Assembly: GCA_039111635.1 (NCBI GenBank)
Contig: JBCAQO010000004.1
Location: 248,001-312,000 of the forward strand
DNA: 64,000 nucleotides
Direction: 5' to 3'
DNA from: Heterobasidion occidentale
Taxonomy: Eukaryota > Basidiomycota > Agaricomycetes > Russulales > Bondarzewiaceae
Position 1 is the first letter of the stretch. Each line of letters starts with the position of its first letter. Made by a program: the position numbers and the translations under genes. Below, one piece after another: positions 25,744 to 34,962 of this stretch. Under the pieces are notes generated by a model, which was not told the DNA's origin, made no database searches, and saw only the letters and a program-made list of their open reading frames with translations.

Positions 25744-27583
25744 ATCCTTCGCGCCCTCACGCGCCCTCACGCGCTCTCCCGCCCGCTCTCCCCCTCTCTC
25801 CGTCCTCCCTCTATGCACACCCCTCCTCGACGTCCGCCCTGACACGGGCGGGTGCCGCGCCCGACGAGGCTCGCGGCGCGGCGGAAACGCAGCGCAGCGC
25901 GCACATACACTGCTCACATATAGGCCTTGGCGCCGCTCACGCTCACGCACCTACTAATTGCTGCCCGTCCGTGCTTCGGGGAAGGGCGCGGGCGCGCCCG
26001 TTCGCTCAGCTTTGTCCATATGTATCTGTATCGTTATAATCCCGGATCTCCTGTCCTGGCCGTCGCTCCGTCGTGTGCGTGCGTGCGTATGCTGTATATA
26101 CCCTCCGTCCGTGCTCGTGCTCGTGCCCCTGTTCTATTCCACACACTCTTGCTCCGCTCGCTCGCTCCCCCCCGTTTCGTATCAGCCCATCTTGTGACAT
26201 CTCACCGCATCTAATCTCATTCGCTCTCATCTCATCTCGCCCCGCTCCGCTCCTTCCGCCCCAGTCTATCGTCCTGCATCCTAGAACCTAGCCCCTAGCC
26301 AGCCTCCGTCTCCGTCTCCGTCTCAGCCTCTGCCTGTCCTCCTCTTCCACCACCGCGTCGGGTGGCGGAGACGGGGCGCGGCGATGGGGTGATCGGGCGG
26401 GGTACATATCGTATTGCGGTCTCCAGGCTTCGCGCCTGCGTTAATCGTCGCAGCTCTCGACGTTGCTTATAATCTCTCCCCTCTCTCTTGCCTCATCTCG
26501 TCCTCTTCTTCCCGCCCCTCCCGCTCCATTTTCCGACTCCGCGTCCCCGTCGCCCGTCCTGAGTTATAGCTTAACTTTTTTTCCCCCGACGCCCGTCAAT
26601 CTCCCCAATACCGCCGTCATCGCCGTCACCCTGCGGACAGATCTTTGTATCCACGCACACGCACAAACACACATGCCTATATGCGCTTTTCTCGCGCCGG
26701 CAACCCACATGCTGTCTATCCCCCTGCCCCCTCACCCCTACCCTCCCCTCCCCCCCTCCCTATTTGTTCGTTTGTTTATTCGTTTTATCCCAAAATGCAC
26801 ACCGCCCGTATGTCGAGCACCGCGCACACTCCTTGACCTTTTTTTTCTTCTTTCTTATCTCTTTCGTAGGCCTACACATCCGCCCGCCCCCAACCATCGA
26901 CGTCGACAACGACGACGACGGCGGCTCGCATCGCCGTCTCCGTCGTTCGTGGCCGTGCGTCTGCGGCACACAGCATAGCGTCCATATATACACACACGCT
27001 CCCATACACACATATATACATCTATATATTCCCCCGCCCGCGTCTCATACACGTTCCCGCCGCCCCACCCCACCCCCCCCATTTCGTTTGCCGCCATTCG
27101 GTCTCCTTTCGCGCCTCGCTGCTTTTTTGTTTTGTCTTTGGCTCTTCGCCTCTCGAAGCTTTCAGCCTCTCGGACTGCGTTCGGCATACTCTTTCATACT
27201 CTTTCGTGCGTGCTTGGTTGCTTGGTTGCTTGGTTGTTCGGTTGTTCTTGGTTGTTTGGTTGTCTGGTCGTTTTTTTCCCTCGCTTCTGTTTCTGGCTGG
27301 TATGTCCCTCGACGTCTGTCCGTCTGTCCGTCTGTCCGTTTTTTTTCGTGGCGTGTTTCTCTGTTTCACCTGTATATGATAATTTTATTATGGTTCCCCC
27401 ACGGCGCGCTACTCCGTTCGTTCTGCTGCCATCATACCGCCGCCGACGCGCCGCCGACCGGGTCGAGAGCTGAGAGGCCCGTCTAGCCAGCAGCAAAAGA
27501 GCCCCCGCCACGAGATGTGGAACGTGGAAGGGCGTAATATGGCCCATGTCCACGTCGCGCGACGAAAATGATATGGAGGTTTA
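25744..27583. other. pyrimidine-rich non-coding region
   Basis: The plus strand is strongly C/T-rich from 25750 to 27400, with long CT and CCCT runs and no recognisable coding sequence. Tandem arrays include TTGCTTGG/TTGTTTGG-type units (27205-27270) and three CTGTCCGT units (27315-27340). The first part is presumably the 3' UTR of the acidic/His-rich gene; the rest may be a promoter-like region or a transcript on the minus strand. Confidence 0.45.
27205..27340. repeat. pyrimidine/GT tandem repeats
   Basis: Imperfect (GCTTGGTT)n and (GTTGTTCG/GTTTGGTT) arrays, followed by three CTGTCCGT repeats. Confidence 0.75.
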
Positions 27584-27676
27584 AGGCGCTACCAGGGCTC
27601 GAACCTGGGTTTCAGGAAAGTTATATGATTTATCGAGCATCAGAATCCTGAGTGATAACCACTACACTATAGCGCC
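27584..27676 (-). tRNA. tRNA-Gln (anticodon CUG) with intron
   Basis: Minus strand, 93 bases including the discriminator. Acceptor stem GGCGCTA pairs perfectly with TAGCGCC. The D arm is the TAGTGTAGTGGTTATCAC typical of eukaryotic tRNA-Gln. The anticodon stem CAGGA/TCCTG pairs perfectly around the loop TT-CTG-A. The T arm is CCAGG-TTCGAGC-CCTGG. A 21-base intron (27639-27619) sits at the canonical place, one base 3' of the anticodon (27643-27641). A TTTT run just downstream on the same strand could end Pol III transcription. It decodes CAG. Confidence 0.93.
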
Positions 27677-28700
27677 GATGCCCTAGCACGCAAGAGGTTT
27701 GCATTGGTTTACAGGGCTCGTCCTGAGGGCGCGCGCACGGGTGGTATGGGGGTCGTGTGTGTAGAAGCGGGACCGCACCGCGGGGCGCGGGGGCATTGAG
27801 CGTTTGGAGCTTCGAGCGCGGAGCGGGGCGGTTGCGGGGGCGCTGTGCAGGTGCTACGCTACTCGCTTCTGCGAGGCGCGTTGCGCGGGCGGGTGCAGAC
27901 CGAGTAGGTCACGGACTGCGGCGTCGATGCGGGCCAGCAGGGGTCCGCGTCGCGTCGCTGAGCGTCCGGGAGGCTCGATGCGATCAGGGGTGCCGTCGAG
28001 GATGGACGCGCGCTGGGGCTCAGCGGGGTCGCGATCGCGAAGCGTGCGGGGCTGGCGACTGCTGGCGAGTGTCCGCCGGGTGCACAGGCTGATGCGTGCC
28101 GGGAGGGGCTACGGCCGCGCGCGAAGGGGGGGCACGGAGGCTGGACTCGTGCTATTGGGGTCGCGTGCACGGCAAAGGGTCCTGTCGTGCTGCGGCTGGG
28201 ATTGTTTCGGGGAAGGAACTTGCTTGAACGGCCTGGTCGACCCGCGCGCGTCTGTCCCTGCATATGCTACTTGCGGAAGGGAAGCGTCTTCCGCTGCCGA
28301 TCGATGGGAAGACCATATGGCGCGCGAGCTGTAAGTAGGGGTGAGGTTATCGAACGTACGAGCCGTTTCCGTCTGTGGTGGGATGCGCTTCTGAGATCAC
28401 GGGAGGGCGCCTGCGCTGCTCGGGCGGCAATGGCTATGACATAGAGGACAGGAGCGCGCCAGAAGTCGTCCGAGGATGAACCGGAGAGAGCATGCGCCGG
28501 CATGCAGTAAATAAAGAAGCGGACACGTTCGCGCTCGAGAAGAGACATAGAAAAAGCGGCACTTCCACTTCCGGCGGTCCATTAAACGCAAGCTAAGTTT
28601 CCCATTAACGTTCCGATAATAGACTGGTCTCTAGATGAAACGAAGCCGCTTGTCCATGTCAGAGCACGCCGCGCGGACAGTATGGAACCGGGGAACTGCG
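27677..28700. other. GC-rich stretch, no gene recognised
   Basis: Overlapping open frames at 27757-28450 are Arg/Gly/Ala-rich on several strands without motifs and are probably not genes. No RNA gene could be supported. Confidence 0.4.
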
Positions 28701-28707
28701 TGGACAG

Positions 28708-28768
28708 TCGCGGATTCCATGCATCGATTGCTCTCAAGACACTCGCGGATTCCATGCATTGATTGCTC
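28708..28768. repeat. 26-base direct repeat, two copies
   Basis: TCGCGGATTCCATGCATCGA followed by TTGCTC at 28708-28733 recurs at 28743-28768 with a single C to T change, 35 bases apart start to start. Upstream DNA also shares CGTGGACAG/CTCAAGACA-like context only weakly. Confidence 0.85.
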
Positions 28769-28962
28769 CTAATGCTCACTTTCGCGACCCAATGACACCC
28801 TGGGCCAACCGCTCTGGCCAGCACGAGATATCCGTGTGGTCTTTCATGTCTGAAGAAGAGTAAGTTATACAAACGCACCCGAGGCGAGTCTCGAATCCGC
28901 TAGATTGTCACCGAGGCAGGAGTTCGCAAGGTTGGTAACCACCAAAGACTGCACCTGCAAGG

Positions 28963-29110
28963 CCTCCGGTCTCCCTGGGAATAATCTTGATAAGTCGCTT
29001 AGAAATAGATCAGCATTTTCTCTAAGGATTTTAGTAATGACAGTTGCAAACAGAAAATAGTTATCTATCTCTAAGCGACTTATCAAGATCTTTCCCAGGG
29101 AAACCGCAGG
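28963..29110. repeat. long imperfect inverted repeat (hairpin)
   Basis: Left arm 28963-29010 and right arm 29062-29110 are reverse complements over about 47 bases with a few mismatches. The core ATCTTGATAAGTCGCTTAGA (left) is met exactly by TCTAAGCGACTTATCAAGAT (right). The loop is about 50 bases and AT-rich. No target-site duplication was obvious. It could be a miniature inverted-repeat element or a structured transcript. Confidence 0.85.
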
Positions 29111-29659
29111 CCGGCCGAAGGCAGCAACGTTGACGACTCTCCTTCGACCTCTGACGACAGTGGTCTCAGGATATCCATGTCTGACCTTGCAGGCATTGAA
29201 TGGCTTTTTGTGGGAACAGAAGGTGACACAATTACACGGTAGTCCGATTCAAAATTGAAGACCGCGACCGGCAGCTTGGGCATTCTCAGAAATCCGGATG
29301 GACGTTCTGAGCGCGTCAGTAATTAGAAGGCATGCAGGCTGGCTCGGCTCTGCATTCAATTGACTTCTGGGTAAGCATGTTTCTTCTATTTTGCAGCGTC
29401 GGATCGTCAACCAGAAAGTTACAAAAGAGCTTAATGGATCGTTAGCGAGGTCGCATCGGCGGCATCGCGCTGAATTGCTGCTCTGATACAAATGCCTGAC
29501 ACCGTCGCTGTACTTAGTGACTTTACCCAGGTTTGCAACAGTGACCGCAGGTGACCCCTTTTCAGAGCCCCTCGACTTTGAACCGTCTCGACCACTTTCC
29601 CGCCAACGTCACGACGCACAAATCCAATTTCTTTACTCCATCGCAGCATACACATAACA
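29111..29659. other. intergenic, no gene recognised
   Basis: Between the hairpin and the duplication arm B no coding sequence, RNA gene or repeat could be supported. Confidence 0.4.
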
Positions 29660-31400
29660 TACCCGAAGCGGTGAGCAATCACATTGTCTCGAGAAGGAGA
29701 ATCGAAAGCCTGACAGGACGGATTTACAACACGCCTCAAGCTTAATTGTCGAAGAATTGGATTAACATATCTTGTGCAAAGGTCAGTGCATATTGCGACC
29801 CTGCATAATATTTCGTTGCCATCTACGTTATCCACTCTCCATGCTCAATGACAACATGCTTCAGCCCTGTGGAGTCGTGATGCAGAACGCCGTAGAACAT
29901 ACCATATCCGACACATCTCGAAACAGGCCACGCTCTGAGGACCTCGGCCCTGCCACGAAACAATTGCTTCGAGCTCATGAAATCCTGTGGTATGACGATG
30001 GCAACGTCATCGTCGTTGCAGGCTCTGTAACATTTCGAGTCCACAAAAGCGTATTATCGAAGAACTCCGCCGTGTTGAGGGCGCTCGTCGCTACAGCTGA
30101 GATAGCTGCAGGCAAGAATTGCGTCAAAGTCCTTCTCGATGACGATCCCGTCAGCGTCGAATACCTTCTGTACAGTCTGTACAATGTCAAGTTTGTAATT
30201 CCTATCAATCATGTGCCCCAGTCGAAGCTGATCAGACTCAAACACCCCTAGATGCACCGAAGCCAAGCAGGTCAGCTTCCTCTTGTTTCTGCATGGCTTC
30301 GGCTAGGAACAAAGTACGAAATTTCGCACTTACGAGATGGAGCTATTCGACGGCTCAAAACAGGCTATCCGAACACACTATCTGCTTTTGATGAAATCGT
30401 TGAGGTAGCGACTGCCCACCAATTGAGCCTCTTCCCGATAATTGCTGCGAAGATCTATTGGTCGCTTTTCTCGCTCTATCCTATGACCTTCCGTCCATAA
30501 TCCCGAGCGCGCTGTACTGGCATACTTCCCGTGGGCATCCAAAGACCTCTCTACCAGAAATCCAAGCGACCATCCAAGAGTATGGTCACGGAATCGACTG
30601 TGATGAGCTATCTGTCCTGCAGAAATGTTTCGTCGGCGCGCACGAACTCACAGAGTACTGCATCACGGAACGGTTTTCTTTCCTTCACGGACCAGTCAGC
30701 GTGGACTGCGCTTCCCAGAAAGAGTGCAGTCCGCGGCCAAGAGAATGCTAGCATATGTCCAAGAACAGGCGTTTTGGTTCTCTGACGCACTGGATGTTCT
30801 CCACGACTTCTTCGAGCGATACGAAGCTGATGCATGCGATGCTTGCATATCATTCTTCAAAGCTCAACACCAAGCAAGTAGGATGAATATATGGGCCAAG
30901 CTTCCGGAGTACTTTGACGTGCAGGACGACAGGGAATGGCCTGTAGAAGCGACAGAGAATGACACGTAGAAGTGTAGGGGTTTTTGCACCATGGTAAACA
31001 GGCAAGCGTCTCTCAATTTTCGCAAGTTCATTTTCTTGACCATCAACGTAGGCTCTCTAGTACGGACGGCGCGTGGCTCTAGTCATGTTCGATGCAGCCA
31101 GACGTTGTTACACCGATCGCGTTCTTCCGCTTCAGTATTGTTCAGGCATCAATTTCTATTCGAGAGAGAAACGATTTTCCTTGTATGCATTCGATTGCTA
31201 ATGCTACGATTTTGAGATACATGTTTTACACGTCATACACAGAGCACAACATGATCATACAGCGTCTGCAAAGAGTGGGTGTAATATCTATTTGTCCTTG
31301 ATAGGAAAATCCTTGCCGCTGATGCCTTTATACCCGCGACGAATGGCGTCGGAAATCTGCTCGTCTTTGGCCTATGGAGAGCAAGCAGGTTTAAAATCAT
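29660..31400 (+). repeat. inverted duplication, arm B
   Basis: Counterpart of arm A (11690-13380), inverted. It contains BTB copy B and the 3' end of the adjacent small stress-type gene, which here is nearly complete. Similarity is highest over the BTB exons and intron and weaker in both flanks. Confidence 0.85.
29841..30969 (+). pseudogene. BTB/POZ domain protein, copy B, frame-broken
   Basis: Same structure as copy A: exon 1 29841-30194, intron 30195-30270, exon 2 30271-30969. Here the upstream ATG at 29841 is in frame (MLNDNMLQPCGV then MQNAVEH). The BTB exon is intact and close to copy A (for example FRVHKSVLSKNSAVLRAL). Exon 2 lacks single bases relative to copy A at about 30283 (TTT to TT), 30404 (GGG to GG) and 30729 (GG to G), and one C is missing inside the intron. 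An acceptor shift of five bases could absorb the first, but not the others. All losses are in short homopolymers, so this may be assembly error rather than true decay. Confidence 0.75.
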
Positions 31401-31769
31401 TCCTCCAAGAGATTTAAGCACTGACTGCTCAGCTGCAGACTCATTGTTCTGAGGACCTTGTCCGAGGACATGCTGCTGCGCGTAGTCGACACCTATGAGT
31501 ATGCTAAATCAGAACAAGCCCGATGTCCGTAATTCTGAGAAGCGTACCTTTGTCGAGATAATCTACGATCAGGGAGACAGCCGCATGAGTACAGCGTATT
31601 CCGAGCGTAAAAGAAACCTTGCTGTACCTTCATTCTTCTCTCCCGCCTGACCACCACCGAGCGCATTGTTCACGTTGCCTCCGAGGCCGCCACTGTCCGC
31701 CGGACGACCCTGGCCAGCTTGCGGCTGAGAAGAGCCGCCATGACTGAGGTTCTTTTTGATAAAATCCAT
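31288..31769 (-). CDS. small hydrophilic stress-type protein
   Basis: Four minus-strand exons: 31769-31628, 31562-31548 (a 15-base microexon), 31492-31426 and 31371-31288; about 98 residues. It begins MDFIKKNLSHGGSS, has a Gly/Asn/Gln-rich middle (NNALGGGQAGEKNE), then DYLDKGVDYAQQHVLGQGP and ends KDEQISDAIRRGYK...GKDFPIKDK. Small proteins with this ending are common in fungi and are often stress-induced, to my recollection; the role is unknown. At the third donor the sequence is GAGCAGTCAGT where GAGCAG|GTCAGT is needed (and is present in the copy A remnant), so one G is missing and the frame breaks as written. A TATATAA lies at 31866-31872. Confidence 0.65.
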
Positions 31770-31865
31770 GATAGAGCGAACGTATGCGAGTGAAGATTCT
31801 GATTTATTTCGTGGGATGAGTGTTGGTGAGTGAATAATGATACGCACTGAGGGGGATGCCTGAGT

Positions 31866-31872
31866 TTATATA
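31866..31872 (-). promoter_or_regulatory. TATA box of the small stress-type gene
   Basis: TATATAA on the minus strand, 97 bases upstream of the ATG at 31769. Confidence 0.45.
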
Positions 31873-32689
31873 CTGCAGAATAGGAGGTGGAGTCATGACG
31901 TAGGATGATCGACTCCCAGCGACTGATCAGCTTTTTGGGGTGTCTAGAGCGCTCCTAGGACGAATTGGAGCCTATCTCGTTGGATATATACTGTCAATCC
32001 TGAGCCGGCATGATTGTCTCGTCGGGAGACTCCTGAGAGAACTGTCCAAAAGGCCTGTCGACGACAAAATTCAGAATGATATCGGGACCAAATGACTCTG
32101 ATGAGTAAGTCGTCCTCAATGTCGCTGTGGTCGTTGAATACGATGGCTCAGAATTCGCATTCTGAACTGTTCTGATGCAGGCTTGCCGCTTCGAAGTGCA
32201 TGCGACGTGCGTGGGGTGATTCATGACGATGATTTGATTTGAAACACCGCTAGTCCGCGAGCACCCGTTTCCCCACAACACCGTGACCAATGTTTGTGCT
32301 TGTCAGCCAGTGCCCACTGCCACAGATATTCCTCGTTCCTTTCGCCCATCGATGAAGGCTCTGCGCAACTGATGCACCGCCCTCATACATTGGCATCGTC
32401 TGATCCAACTGCGGTCGCTGAAGGCGCTATCAAGTGGTACGTGTCGACTTAAAACCGGCTCCCATTCGGCACTGATTGCATGATCCCGACTAATTCAGTG
32501 GCCTTCCGAAACATCGACTTGAGGTTGTGTCTCAGCTCTGTTCATATCCATCATAGATCAAAGACAAACGTCAAGCATCTACCTTTGCCCATCGGATCCA
32601 TCTCTGCGGCATTTCCTTCGTGTTCGCAGGCTTGTCATCCAGCATTTTGAGACTTCCTAATCACTTTGAATCCTGTCTAAACCTTCTCT
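31873..32689. other. intergenic, no gene recognised
   Basis: Divergent promoter region between the stress-type gene (minus) and the acylated hypothetical gene (plus). No other feature supported. Confidence 0.45.
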
Positions 32690-33956
32690 ATGGGTTGTTC
32701 ATTCTCGAAAACGGTCTCAAAGAGTCACAATCTCGATCTTGATACTTTGCGATGCGTCCAGCCTCCACAATCACGGCTTCTACCAGCTGCGTCCCGCAGC
32801 GTGGATTCTGTGAAGTCCATCCAATCTTCTCAGCCTCAGCTGCCGGTTGAACTCCTCGACGAAATTATAATCTTTGTCCTTGGCGATTACTTTAGAGATC
32901 TTATTCTTGTTCCCCAACCCAGCGAGAGTTGGAGCGCCGTCTTTAGCCTTCTGCAAACATCGCATACTTTTCGAGCTTGCACATTGCGCATCCTGCGGTA
33001 TGTGTTCGGTGGAAGCCTTACCGACTCGGAGGATAGGATGTGAGTGGCATCTCTCCAATATATTTAACATGAATAATCTCAACGTTGCATGGCCACAGTG
33101 ACATGTCAATACTTAAGCCTTCGATATCCAGTATACGCAAATACACCATAGTGGCTTTCACGTTTCCACTCCTTTCGATGCTGGAGAGCTTCATGGAAGG
33201 AGAACCACCAAAAGGCCCTATTGCGCTGCTGTCTGCTTCCTACACTTCTCGCATCATTTGCAAGCGGCTTCTTGAGTGGGAAAAGGGCCATTCGTTGCGC
33301 TCGATACTTTCAAAGCTGCTGGACTCGACGTACTATCTGGGCACTTTCTCGGTGCTACCCTCGCCGATCTACAGAACGATATTTCTTCCTGTGGTTTCTA
33401 AACTGATCATAACGGATATTACAGCACGAAGATGTGCGTTATGTCCTTGCTTATATTACTATATTCTCCACTCACGGTGGTTCGACAGTGTGGATTATCC
33501 AGGCGGGCAGACACATGTATGGGCGGATTGTCATTCACTTCAAATCAGCGCTTCTTGGGCAGGTCAGTCCTCCGATCGGATGTCGATCAATTGTGACCTG
33601 ACATATATGGCTATGTTGCAACTAATCAGGAAGACATCGACTCTATATGCACCGACTATGCAGATACGCTGACCTCGGTTAAGGACCTAATCTCGGCCAT
33701 GTTTATGTTGGACGAAGCGAAAGAGTCGGGTCTGCGACCTGACAACCTACCAACGCTCCCCGAAGCCGTCCTTCGGGAGGTGGGCTTCTACAAGATCATG
33801 AGCTCTATGAAATTTTACGAAGCGAACTCTGAGTTCCCCCATGTCGTCGATTTTTGCGTAACGCTACACAAGCATATGCTGTCTTTCCTCATGGAGAAAG
33901 AACGGGAGCTGTACATGGCGACATGGGCACCCAGCGACGATGACGGGAAATGGTAA
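32690..33956 (+). CDS. conserved Agaricomycete hypothetical protein with acylation motif
   Basis: Exons 32690-33039, 33099-33390, 33425-33562 and 33630-33956 give 368 residues. The N-terminus MGCSFSK fits N-myristoylation at Gly2 with palmitoylation at Cys3, so membrane attachment is likely. Residues about 50-110 (LPVELLDEIIIFVLGDYF, then FRACTLRIL) match the gene at 2547. Later segments include FSVLPSPIYRTIFLP, VRYVLAYITIFS and GRHMYGRIVIHF. The gap 33391-33424 would be an intron of only 34 bases (GTGGTT...TTACAG). It restores the frame, but it is shorter than normal fungal introns, so a one-base insertion is an alternative. No function known. It appears intact, unlike its relative at 2547. 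Confidence 0.6.
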
Positions 33957-34907
33957 CTAGAGGGGGGATACGACCAGCTCTGTGAGTGAGTGGTATTTTG
34001 TTCCCGTCCAGCACTTTCACAGGGTCCCTCATATTGGAATTTCAAGGTACGGCTCGGATTTGAGATATGACGCAGAACAAAATAATATGTACCACAGAAA
34101 TCTCCATGCGTTTCAGAAATCGATGCCACGACAACATCGTGCACTTGATATATCAGGCTCCAAATCAAATCGCTGACGGCTTCATCCAAGCCATGTCCTG
34201 TTCTCTTCGTGTCGGGACTTGAAATAAACTCACCAATTTTTAATTGAGTGAAAGGCAGTATTAGCTTGATGGGAAGTTTGCCTTGACAGTTTTATTCAGG
34301 ACCGGATCGTTTTCTAACCCCTTAAAACTATCGATCGGCCTCGAAGAGAGGTCATGGGATAATGAGGCGCGGTGAAAAGTAAGTGACGATGGTCCGTGCG
34401 TCGAAGTAAACTGACTCAAAAATTCGGCCTATATTGGACTATTGTTCCATATTCAAGATGTCTGCATGTCATGAACATATATCACCGGACATGGGCCGGC
34501 ATCCTCCGTCTTGTCCTGTGCCAAGACTGTCGATGTCGATGTCGATGTCAATAGAGTCAAGGAAGGACCATGATAGTACTGGGGTAATACTAGGAATACT
34601 AAAATATGACTCCAAACCAGCCCGGAGCCATGGACCGTGTTTTGATATCAGCAGCGACACCTCGATTTCAAACGGGTTTCGACACCGGCAGAAGGCAGGA
34701 CTTGATTATTCTCAGCACTTGACTCAGTCCCTTGCCTCGAGTCAGCCTTTCATAATAAGAACTCCGCAAGAGGCCGTGGTGAAGTGCTTTTCGATGCCGT
34801 GTTCACACGAATTTCCAGCAATAACCTGTGACCACTCAGAAGACAGTTCCTCGCTAGCGAATAGGTCTCAGCTTCCTTCCATGACGGCCACGGGATCATA
34901 TCCGAGG
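33957..34907. other. intergenic upstream of the monooxygenase
   Basis: No convincing gene. A plus-strand open frame at 34434-35012 overlaps the promoter and start of the monooxygenase and shows no domain. Confidence 0.4.
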
Positions 34908-34916
34908 TATATAAAG
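34908..34916 (+). promoter_or_regulatory. TATA box of the FMO-type gene
   Basis: TATATAAAG, 47 bases upstream of the ATG at 34963; a strong consensus match at a normal distance. Confidence 0.7.
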
Positions 34917-34962
34917 GGCGCCCTCCCCAGATACGCAGAAGTCAGCCAATCCCATCGCTATC

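Noticed and set aside
28876..28940. tRNA-like T-arm sequence (GATTCGAGACTCG on the minus strand)
   Set aside because: No acceptor stem, D arm or anticodon stem could be folded around it.
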